DNA of 64,000 nucleotides from Glycine soja (lineage: Eukaryota; Streptophyta; Magnoliopsida; Fabales; Fabaceae), in NCBI RefSeq assembly GCF_004193775.1, contig NC_041004.1:33628411-33692410 (forward strand), given 5' to 3'. The stretch's first letter is position 1, and each line of letters begins with the position of its first letter. Made by a program: the position numbers and the translations under genes. This document shows, piece after piece, positions 56,580-64,000 of this stretch. The notes under the pieces were generated by a model. It was not told the DNA's origin. It worked only from the letters and a program-made list of their open reading frames with translations, and made no database searches.

Positions 56580-57047
56580 CTGAAATTTTGGTAGTAAAAA
56601 TCAGGCCCCCTAATTATATAATACATGTTTTAATAAACAAAACAAGGAACCATCATCATTTGATTATTCTAAGGGTGATAGTCACTATCGTCTTTTGAGG
56701 GAAACAATTATAGTTTAAATCTAAGGTCTATATTGAGAGGAACAAAACTGTTAGTGTGTCTTATCTCCATCATAAGCCTATTCAGTAAATAGCAGTCACA
56801 CTTCAGAACTTAGATCAATATATCAGTAGTTCTACTTATACTCTGCTTATGTTTTCTTGTACTTGGGGAATTGCATTAGTATTTACTCTTGCAAAAGTAA
56901 AATATAACTAATTCTGAAATGTGTATGTAAATATGAAATCTCAGGAGTGCTTTTTCACTAAATTGTATAGATCGCAGTTTGTATGATGATCCAACAATCT
57001 CCCTCTCATAAATCTTGCAATTCCAAAACAAAGAAATGTCCCCTCAC

Positions 57048-57661
57048 CTGCACGTCGTCTAACAATCCACTCCCGAATTCACCACCAACCACTATCATCT
57101 TATTATGAATAACAACTGTAGCATGCTATTCACAAATAGTGATAGTTAAGTCATTTGCCAAAATTGCTTAGAAGTCATAAAACTTCTAGAAAAAGACTCA
57201 GGAACAAATGTAAAATATAACAAGAATCACAAATTTACATACATAGGATCTAGGAGTAGGCTTATCCCCTGAAATTGACAACACCATCCAGTTCTTTGAG
57301 TTGCCCGATGTACAAGTATGCTTATCAGGTGCAACAGATGAAAGCATTTTCTCAAAATGACCACTTGTCCCTGTAACTTTATCACCCTGAAAGAAGCTTT
57401 ATTAGTGGCCACACTCATTATTTCAAATTCAATGCCAATTCCAAAACAAAGACATATCTTATGATACATTAGCCTTATTTTTTGTTTTACTCCCCAAGGT
57501 ACCTGAATGAGAGGACTCTGGTCAGAAGAAAAAGGAGGAGAGGGTATCTGAGATAAGGCCTTAACATGCTTGAATGCTTTAGCCTCTGAGAAACCTGTCT
57601 CCTTTTTAGTAATGTCAGGCATAGGCACGCTGCTTGCCACTTTAGAAGCAGCTAAAACAAC
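57048..57661 (-). pseudogene. captured kelch acyl-CoA-binding protein (ACBP4/5-like) exons
   Basis: Three exons. The first, about 57661-57503 (KKETGFSEAKAFKHVKALSQ, to a GTACCT donor), is probably the linker. The second, 57386-57243 (after TTTCAG), ends NWMVLSISGDKPTPRSY with a GTATGT donor. The third, 57125-57048 (after AATAG), reads HATVVIHNKMIVVGGEFGSG then LLDDVQ before GTGAGG. The GDKP-PR and KMIVVGGE patterns are the first kelch repeat of plant acyl-CoA-binding domain proteins of the ACBP4/5 class, cytosolic lipid carriers. The ACB domain itself was not recognised. Confidence 0.83.
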
Positions 57662-57699
57662 TTTAGAGGCAGCTGAACCACTTTAGATTGATATATACT

Positions 57700-58850
57700 A
57701 ATATACTACTAACATAAAATAAAACTATATATAACTTGCTCCAATGAAAGACTTCTCCATCATCAATACTTAATTTATTTTTATCAAAAAAGAAACTTCA
57801 TGCACAAAAGGTTTAGATAACAAATAATTTAAGTAGAATTGCTACTCAATTTATGTCACAAATTCATGTCACAAACCATGAGTTAAATTTTTTTTTTATT
57901 TGAAATCATGTATGAATGAGTTAAACTCTTGAAACAAATATTATTTTTGAAATTTTTCATTATAATTTTTATTTGGATAAAAAAAACCTATAAACAAATT
58001 ATATACATTAATTAGGCAACCATACGTCTTCTATTTTATTCTAAAATAGAAACAAACGGGTGATACAGGAAATACAAATATTCACATTATTATTAGAAAA
58101 AAAAAACTAAAAGTTTTAAAAAAACTGAATATTAAGCTTTGTGCTTAATTTTAATTTCCTAATTTCATTAAATAACAATCATATTTAAAAAAATATCAGT
58201 GACTTAATGAGAATTCAATCATAATATTTAAATAGAAAAAATAAATCCTTTTGCTAGGTGTAGAGATAAAAATAAGAGGTGCCAAACCTTTTGCTTTACG
58301 TTGTGTGTATGCATTAATTCCTCTGCACCTAGCTAGTGTATAATAAATATATGCCTAGGCACTACTAGAGATTTTGTTTTTTTTTTTTTTTTTTTTATTA
58401 TTTGAAAGTACTACTACTGCACTAATATATAAGCTACACCATCCATGTACAATAATGCCTTTTCAGCATCAAGCAAATATCATTATTTTTCCTATATGAT
58501 TATATTAACTTGATGTAAAAATAAATTATAAAGAGAATTTTTTAGATATGATACCAGGGAATTAGAATCACATTGGCGTTTAAGAAAAAGTTGTTACTCA
58601 TAAGAGTAGCAATCACCTATCAAAGGTTTATTTAATTTGTTAAAAATTATAGTATTAGGTAATACAAATATAATTGGTTTATGTTGATCTAAAAAACATC
58701 ATGGGACAAAGGTTAAATGAAGATCAGTAAAACAAATTAAATAAGAACAGGCAGATCCTTCTTCACATTGTGAAATTTTCTATCTAATGTTCACATCATT
58801 TAAACTTCATGTAAGAGCTCATCTGCCTATAGCTCATTTAGTTTAACAAG
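57700..58850. other. CACTA-B interior, no gene recognised
   Basis: AT-rich DNA with a poly-T tract near 58375-58396. No exon-like piece was identified between the kelch and acyltransferase fragments. Confidence 0.5.
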
Positions 58851-58861
58851 GTCAACTTGCC

Positions 58862-59780
58862 TGACAAGGGAAAATTTTCAATACCAGAGCAGAAACAACC
58901 TTCCAAGGAAAGATAATTCTCCCAAACATAGTCGTAAGTTGTGATACCCTGTAAAAGAAAAAGACAGCTTAGAATATACATGTCAATAGGAGGAAAAGTT
59001 CATGAATATACCTTTCGTATCAGGATCATATGGAAAAAGAATAATTCTCCCAAAGGTACAATTGCAAGGAATGAAACTGTTGTGCATATGGTCTGTTAAA
59101 GGATTGAATATTATGTGAAAAATAGCAATTCATACTTTATTGAAGCGAAAATAACAAGAAAGAAATTCTTGGTAAAGAACATTATCACTTAGGAACAATT
59201 AACCACTCAAATAGTTAATGATGTTCAAAGATTGGATAATGATAATTACTTTAAGTTTATGTTGAATAATTTTTGGCAAACACAACCAATAAATTTTCCA
59301 ATCAGGATCACTAACCAACAACAAAAGAACTAATTTTTTTAAGAAAAAGTGTGTATGAGATTGAATTGAATGTTTTATATCAATGCATATTTTGACATTT
59401 CAAGCCAAATAAGGGGTCCCATCAGTAGAAAGAATCCATCATTTTAAGTTAACATGAGATGTGCACCAATAGAAGATGCAAATGAAAAAGTCTATTGAAA
59501 ACCCATACAAGGCTCATAGCTCATTATGCGCCATTCCTGCAAACAGAACTCATAGCATATACAAAAGTAGCATTTGTCAGGTAAAGTTTATTTCAGTTTA
59601 TCCTATATAAAAACGGAGAATAAAAATCTGAAAGAAAAAGAGTGAATGTACCACAATAATAGCAAATGGGACTCGAGAGAAACCAGCTCCAAGTTTTTCA
59701 GCTATCTGATTCTCTGTACCTTTCTTATGAACGAAGCATCTGACAAGTACTGCAATCCCAACTCCACATTCAATTATAAG
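58862..59780 (-). pseudogene. captured DHHC protein S-acyltransferase exons
   Basis: Three exons in transcription order. 59780-59652 (after CACAG) has [20 protein letters not shown] and [20 protein letters not shown]. About 59085-59012 has [16 protein letters not shown] and a GTATAT donor. 58948 to about 58862 (after TTACAG) has GITTYDYVWENYLSLEG. The ELFFFH-ILI-KGITTY(E/D)Y pattern is the conserved region after the DHHC-CRD in plant palmitoyltransferases, membrane enzymes that add fatty acyl groups to cysteines. The DHHC domain itself is missing. The first exon includes a predicted membrane segment. Confidence 0.85.
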
Positions 59781-60009
59781 CTGTGACATGTGTCAGCATT
59801 AAGTAAGAAAAATACAAAAAATTCTAATCTGGAAGGAATTTTCTCTGTGAAACTGAAGGACCAGAGGAGGGACAAGGAACTAGATTCAAGATGAACTTTA
59901 TGCAACTTACCCAAACTAGGCTCACTGCCATAAGACACACAAACGTGATGTAATTCTTCTTTATTGATTTAAAAAAGTGACATTGATTTATTCCATATTA
60001 ATATAAAAA

Positions 60010-60160
60010 CTTACCCAAACTAGGCTCACTGGGATACATTGTCTCCCAGAGTTTTTCATTTTCCTCTTTGATCTGGTTCCCTGAGTTGAAGATACCACAT
60101 TCTGATCACCTACTATTCTCCCATACACTTCCATGCAGACTGTTTTGTAACGCACCTGAC
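60010..60160 (-). pseudogene. unidentified exon-like fragment in CACTA-B
   Basis: The minus-strand frame reads RYKTVCMEVYGRIVGDQNVV, then TRSKRKMKNSGRQCIPVSLV, ending near a G|GTAAGT-like donor at 60015. Codon usage looks coding, but the family was not recognised. It lies between the acyltransferase and CTP synthase pieces. Confidence 0.4.
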
Positions 60161-60365
60161 AAATTTTAAAAATAATGATTTTTTTTATAATCAGCAGGGA
60201 ACTTAAGTGTTTTATGGCTTTGCAGTTGCAGACTTGAAATTTATGGCTTTACAGTTGTAGGCTTGAAAATGAATTAACTACATAAGGGCATAAGGAAGGA
60301 TGCAAAGAATTCCAGCCATCAAAATTAGTTATATATTTTATTGTATTAACTACAAAAAATAACAA

Positions 60366-60528
60366 GGAGGGTGAGCCCTGGTGCAGCGGTAAAGTTGTGC
60401 CTTGGTGACTTGTTGGTCATGGGTTCGAATCTGGAAACAGCCTCTTTGCATATGCAAGGGTAAGGCTGCGTACAACATCCCTCCCCCATACCTTCGCATA
60501 ACGAAGAGCCTCTGGGCAATGGGGTACG
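60366..60528 (+). mobile_element. Au-like SINE (GmAu type)
   Basis: A 163-bp element with a tRNA-derived head containing A-box-like GGTGCAGCGGTAAAG and B-box GGGTTCGAATC. The Au-family body follows (GGTAAGGCTGCGTACAACAT, ACGAAGAGCCTCTGGGCAA). It is flanked by a perfect 18-bp direct repeat AACTACAAAAAATAACAA (60348-60365 and 60529-60546), the hallmark of LINE-assisted retroposition. The pol III promoter boxes make it a potential short transcript, but it is not a tRNA gene. Confidence 0.93.
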
Positions 60529-60598
60529 AACTACAAAAAATAACAACCACAAGCTTTTCCATATAGACTTTTGTAGTACCATACGGTACACTATTTAC

Positions 60599-60713
60599 CC
60601 TCAGTGCCTGCCAGTTCAATCACACAAACATCTGCAGGGCCCTCCTTTCCATCCACGGGAATCACAACACCCTCAATCCAATCTTTAATAGCATCAGTGA
60701 TGTGCGAGACCAC
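60599..60713 (-). pseudogene. captured CTP synthase exon
   Basis: Between a TAAAATAG acceptor and GTAAAT donor the frame reads VSHITDAIKDWIEGVVIPVD and GKEGPADVCVIELAGTE. HITDAI and PADVCVIELGGT are invariant parts of the synthetase domain of CTP synthase, which makes CTP from UTP and glutamine. Here AGTE replaces GGTxGD, and only this exon is present. The SINE lies about 70 bp downstream, in intron-like DNA. Confidence 0.9.
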
Positions 60714-60899
60714 CTATTTTAAAACACCAATACCTCATCAAACCAGTCTTTATTATCCATAGTCCCACATAATAAAATAAGTAGCCTTAGCTGATGGAAT
60801 AATTCTTACAAAAAAACCAGGAACTTTAATAAGCTTAGCAGCTGCAATTATTTTCGTTGTTAGCATCATCAGCATTATTTCAAAAGGCATTAGAATTAA

Positions 60900-61062
60900 A
60901 TTTCGAAGCTAACACAGAGTGCAAACCTGGATACACAACGAGCAGGGGTTTTCTGGCCTCATTCTGTAGAGTACGTGAACCATTCAACCCTATCAATAGA
61001 TGAAGACTTCTCCAAATACTTCTTCACCAAGCAGAGATAGAGACACCTCTTGCATGATATCT
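60900..61062 (-). other. unidentified exon-like stretch in CACTA-B
   Basis: The minus frame includes VKKYLEKSSSIDRVEWFTYS followed by a stop and KTPARCVSR. It has coding-like composition, but no family was recognised. Confidence 0.3.
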
Positions 61063-61203
61063 GTAATTCAAATAATCCTTCTCATGAAAGCAAGTCTCAC
61101 ATTCATAAATTAAATTAAACACTTATACCAGGTCTGGGTCTTCCTTTATTTCTTTTTCTTCTCCCAATTAACACACACTGACTCTGTCTCTCTCTCGAAC
61201 ACA

Positions 61204-61634
61204 ATGTCAAACTCCACCACCGGCACCACCGCGGCCTTACCACCAAAGCCCACTTGGGTACTTCCATACCGAATCGAGAATCTCCGCGAGGTCTACACCC
61301 TAAGCTAAAAGCTCGGCACGGGCCAATTCGGCACAACCTTCCTCTGCACGCACAACGCCATGGGATGCCCCTTCACCTGCAAGTCAATCCCGAAGCGGAA
61401 ATTGCTATGCAAGGAGGACTACGACAAAGTATGCACCACCTCTCCGAGCACTCCAACGTCGTTCGCATCCACGACACCTACGAGGACACCGCCTTCGTGG
61501 AGGCTTGCCACTGGCTTGGGGTCATGCATAGGGACCTCAAGCCTAAGAACTTTCTCTTTGATACTGTTGAGGAGGGTGCTAAGGTCAAAACTACTGATTT
61601 TGGGCTCTCCGTGTTTTATAAGCCAGGTTTGGTT
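61204..61634 (+). pseudogene. captured calcium-dependent protein kinase (CPK) N-terminal fragment
   Basis: ATG at 61204 is followed by a variable N-terminus and the kinase start ([10 protein letters not shown], stop TAA at 61306, [17 protein letters not shown]). The VAIK-type Lys region [15 protein letters not shown] follows. A short deletion shifts frame before [14 protein letters not shown]. About forty residues are missing before [19 protein letters not shown], which contains the catalytic loop (HRDLKPKN instead of HRDLKPEN), and then [11 protein letters not shown]. The order and the CKSI/HRDLKPEN/DFGLSVF motifs identify a plant CDPK. The calmodulin-like EF-hands are absent. The stop, frameshift and deletions make it non-functional. 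It abuts the antisense RPI fragment. Confidence 0.9.
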
Positions 61635-61900
61635 GCTCTCTCGTTAGATTTGGTTTTTGTGGAGGATGCCGAGGGGAGGGCTTGGTCGTGGGTTTTGGTG
61701 GAGGTGGGGATTCCGATGATGTCTTTGAGTTTTCCTTGGCGGAGGAGCTCGCCGATGCAGTCGACGACATGCTTGGCAGTGGAGCTGGTGTTGAGGACCA
61801 TGCCGGACTTGACATACTCAACAACCTTGTAGGCGGCAATTTTCTTGAGGTCGTCTTGGGTGAGGATGACGAAGGAGGGGGGGTTGATACTATTGAGGAA
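61635..61900 (-). pseudogene. captured ribose-5-phosphate isomerase fragment
   Basis: The minus-strand frames read (with a phase change) LTQDDLKKIA-type sequence, then [40 protein letters not shown] and QAL. This is the N-terminal half of plastid-type ribose-5-phosphate isomerase (RPI3-like), an enzyme of the Calvin cycle and pentose phosphate pathway. The phosphate-binding loop before STAKH, normally GLGTG, is degraded. The fragment ends at the junction with the CPK fragment, tail to tail. The plus-strand open frame here (61682-61969) is its antisense shadow. Confidence 0.87.
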
Positions 61901-61989
61901 GAGAAAAAAGAATTAGGGTTTTTTGTAACTAAAGGAGACAAATTAAAAAAAAAAAAGATAAAAATATAAAGAGTGAGAGAAAGTCCGCT

Positions 61990-62181
61990 GGCATTCCTGA
62001 AGCGCTCATTCTACATCGGTTCTACAAGAACCGATGTTGTAATTCATTTTCAAAGACGGTTTCACAATTCCGTCTTTAAAATTTTAAAATTATTTACAAA
62101 ATTGTCACTGTGTACTTACAACATCAGTTTTTTACAACCGTCGGAAAACCCGCGTCGTAAAAAGCCATTTTTCTGGTAGTG
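61990..62181. repeat. right terminal and subterminal region of CACTA-B
   Basis: TTCTACATCGGTTCTACAAGAACCGATGTTG-type inverted units (near 62009), AAGACGG/CCGTCTT and ACGACGCGG motifs, ending CATTTTTCTGGTAGTG at 62181, followed by CCA. Confidence 0.88.
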
Positions 62182-62184
62182 CCA

Positions 62185-63038
62185 ATAACTCCACCAAGCA
62201 TGTCATTAATTAATATTGGGTTATTTTAGTTAATCAATAATTTTGAGTTAAGTATTAAGTACACAATTGTTTAATATTTGAAAGGATATTACTATGCATA
62301 AGTAGATCAATCTAACTCGATCATGAGTAAGATATTGTTTCTAGTAAAAGATCCAGGTAATCTGAAAGATGTGTGTTTGATCATGTTTCAATCAATTGAA
62401 TTGTGTTGGAAAAAAAAAACCATTTTAATTACCTTTATTTCTAGGTTTTGAAACTATTAGAAAAATATTAGTATGTATTTATTAAATAAGGCACGTTCAA
62501 TGTGAATTTGATCATTGGTTACTGATGATTATTGATGAACGCATTAAAGTTTAGTACTATATTTGGGTTTGCTTAACTCTCTAAATCTTTTGATTTGGCC
62601 AAATAAGGGAAACAAGTCTAAAAGTACTTAATCATACGCCATTGCTATTAACTCCATTTTTTGAGCTTACACCACTAGGAATGAAGATGTTCATTTTCTA
62701 GGAATGAAGATATTGGAAAATATAAAAGAATAAAAGAGTAGGAAGATAAAATTATAAAGCTGCTTATAGAAAGGGATACTAGGCTAGTGTGTAATATATT
62801 AAAAAATGGTAAAATTGTAAATTTAATTCCCTTATTTATCTCAGAGTTTGATTTTGGTCTCCTTATAATTTAATTCATGAATTTAGTCCCTTGATTTTTT
62901 GCAATCTTGTTATTTCAGTTCTCAATCCTGAAATTGGACGTTGACTGTTAATTGTTTACCTTGACTGCCACATGTTGCGCTTTTATTGGACGTTGAGCGC
63001 CACGTGTTATTATTTTATTGGAGGTTGATGTTAATTAG
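62185..63038. other. intergenic, includes a diverged ERF 3'-flank copy
   Basis: The block 62445-62690 resembles sequence downstream of the ERF (TAGAAAAATATTAGTAT, GATTATTGATGAACGCATT, TAGTACTATATTTGGGTT). The rest is AT-rich, followed from about 62860 by what may be decayed LTR-retrotransposon DNA leading into the gypsy remnant. Confidence 0.5.
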
Positions 63039-63805
63039 GTGCACGAAATTAACGTCCAATTAACGTTCTACCATAGATGCAGAGGAAATTATGGCCGGAG
63101 AAGAGGAGGAACCAAACTGGATGACCCCTACAAGAACTTCCTAATTCGAGGGGAACTACCACCAAACGAGGATGAAGCCCAATGCTTCAAACGGAAGACC
63201 AGGTACTACATCATCCTTGATGGCGAGCTATTAAAAAAAAGGCTGATAGCGCCCGTGCTAAAATGCCTAAAACAGTTAAAAGGCAGACTACGTCATGAGA
63301 GAACTTCATGAAGGGATCTACAGTCTCCATACTGAAGGGAGCTCCCTAGCCACCAAAGTGGTAGGAGCCGACTACTACTGGCTAACACTCAAGGTAGACG
63401 CCTTTGACTTTACCAGGAGGTTCAGATGACGTCAAGAGTTTGTTGACGTGTCACTCACTCCTCCTGACAATTTCCACAGTATGATCTCCCCTTGGTCATT
63501 TGCCATGTGGGGAATGGACATACTGGGATCACTACCAAAGGCCCCATGAGCAGTCAAATACTTACTAGTCGTCATCAACTACTTCACCAAGTGGATAAAA
63601 GAAAGACCACTACGGGAAATTTTGACCAGCGAGGTGGAGAAATTCACCTAGAAACACCTTATCTGTAGGTATGGCCTCCCATACGCCATTGTCATTGACA
63701 ACAACACTCATTTCAAAGCTCATACTTACTAACAAGGCTAGGCATCAAGCACCTAGTTACCTCTGTCGAACATCTTCATACCAACGCTCAGTCAGAGGCA
63801 GTAGA
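63039..63805 (+). pseudogene. Ty3/gypsy polyprotein remnant (integrase region)
   Basis: Plus-strand frames with stops and a shift near 63290 show the zinc-binding integrase N-terminus (RYYIILDGELLKK, then MRELHEGIYSLHTEG and ATKVVGADYYW). The integrase core follows with PWSFAMWGMDILG, VVINYFTKWIKERPL, and YGLPYAIVIDNNTHFKA, where TDNGTQF has become IDNNTHF. The Cys pair of the HHCC finger is partly lost. It ends where CACTA-E begins at 63806. Order and motifs indicate a plant Ty3/gypsy element of the Tat/Ogre-like type (lineage inferred). Confidence 0.82.
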
Positions 63806-64000
63806 CACTAGTAGAAAATATAGAATTAACATCGGAAGATTAGCATCGATTTTTTAAAAACCGATGTTAACAAAAGTGTGGTGGCATTTTTGTAAATAAG
63901 TCGAGTTAGTTGACATCGGTTTTGTCAAAACCGATGTTATCTACCTGATGTTAACATCAGTTATTTAAATAACTGGTGTTAACGTTAGGTAGTTAACATT
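63806..64000. mobile_element. CACTA-E, left end (continues beyond the window)
   Basis: CACTAGTAGAAAATATAG followed by TTAACATCGG/CCGATGTTAA subterminal hairpins like those of CACTA-C. It includes TGGCATTTTTGTAAATAA, the inverse of a spacer near the right end of CACTA-C (39739-39755), so both are the same family. The flanking triplet is AGA, and the other end is outside the window. Confidence 0.85.

Larger units (their letters stand above)
55540..62181. mobile_element. CACTA-B, gene-capturing CACTA transposon
   Basis: The left end is CACTACTAGAAAATTATC and the right end is CACTACCAGAAAAATGGC on the other strand, with CCA on both flanks (55537-55539 and 62182-62184). Subterminal TCTACATCGG/CCGATGTAGA units occupy both ends. 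The 6.6-kb interior contains exon fragments of at least six host genes: HECT ligase, kelch acyl-CoA-binding protein, DHHC acyltransferase, CTP synthase and ribose-5-phosphate isomerase on the minus strand, and a calcium-dependent kinase on the plus strand. It also has a SINE insertion. No transposase gene was seen, so it would need one in trans. It is inserted in duplicated ERF 3'-flank DNA. Confidence 0.93.

Noticed and set aside
60420..60435. B-box GGGTTCGAATC suggesting a tRNA gene
   Set aside because: No cloverleaf can be formed, and the sequence is a tRNA-derived SINE with its own target duplication.
61682..61969. Plus-strand frame [20 protein letters not shown] as an acidic Gly-rich protein
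   Set aside because: It is the antisense of the captured ribose-5-phosphate isomerase fragment.

Overview
This window reads as plant nuclear DNA and most likely comes from soybean (Glycine max or a close relative). It is AT-rich, its genes have introns, and its repeats fit soybean: Tgm-like CACTA transposons with CACTATTAGAAAA or CACTACTAGAAAA ends and subterminal ACATCGG repeats, a SIRE1-like Sirevirus with an envelope-like ORF, and an Au-type SINE like the soybean GmAu family. The species call is inference from family resemblance.

Very little of the window is intact host gene. The one clearly intact coding sequence is an AP2/ERF transcription factor (53109-53687, +). A second, broken ERF lies at 1066-1646 (-), and a 3' scrap of a further ERF copy lies at 55031-55162, among repeated copies of ERF 3' flanking DNA. 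The other native gene is a CER1-like (very-long-chain alkane synthesis) gene on the minus strand. Its 3' exons are at 11721-12805 and its 5' exons at 43925-46275. They are one gene, split inside one exon by a 31-kb insertion, and cut at the 5' end by a hAT transposase remnant (about 46300-47990).

The 31-kb insertion is a transposon nest. Its base is CACTA-A (12806-43924), which would be about 8 kb without later insertions and carries exon fragments of at least six unrelated plant genes in one orientation: SDHAF2, an LRR receptor kinase, a subtilase, LEUNIG, CNOT9 and RAPTOR1, plus a probable ABC1 kinase. A copia element (13422-29042) sits in the intron of the SDHAF2 copy and is itself split by a Sirevirus (19351-28560, minus orientation). 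Farther right CACTA-C (32359-39832) carries an intron-containing ULP1-like protease gene and is in turn entered by CACTA-D (34271-37843), which carries pieces of a DEAD-box helicase and a complex I assembly-factor-like gene. Target-site duplications support most levels: TAATG, GTTTC, TAA and TAT.

Left of the nest, a probable small CACTA (1785-8661) contains a copia element (3747-8517, TSD GTTAA) with similar LTRs but a stop-ridden coding region. Right of the nest come a LINE endonuclease remnant (about 48300-48850) and the ERF region. CACTA-B (55540-62181, TSD CCA) holds fragments of a HECT ubiquitin ligase, a kelch acyl-CoA-binding protein, a DHHC S-acyltransferase, CTP synthase, a calcium-dependent protein kinase and ribose-5-phosphate isomerase, plus a SINE with a perfect 18-bp TSD. 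The window ends in a Ty3/gypsy integrase remnant broken by the left end of another CACTA element (from 63806).

The main biological story is repeated gene capture by CACTA transposons (Pack-CACTA, Tgm-Express style) next to and inside a dismantled wax-biosynthesis gene. Fragments of at least fourteen host genes are recognisable inside transposons. Exon borders are generally kept with GT/AG splice sites, so genomic DNA was captured rather than cDNA.
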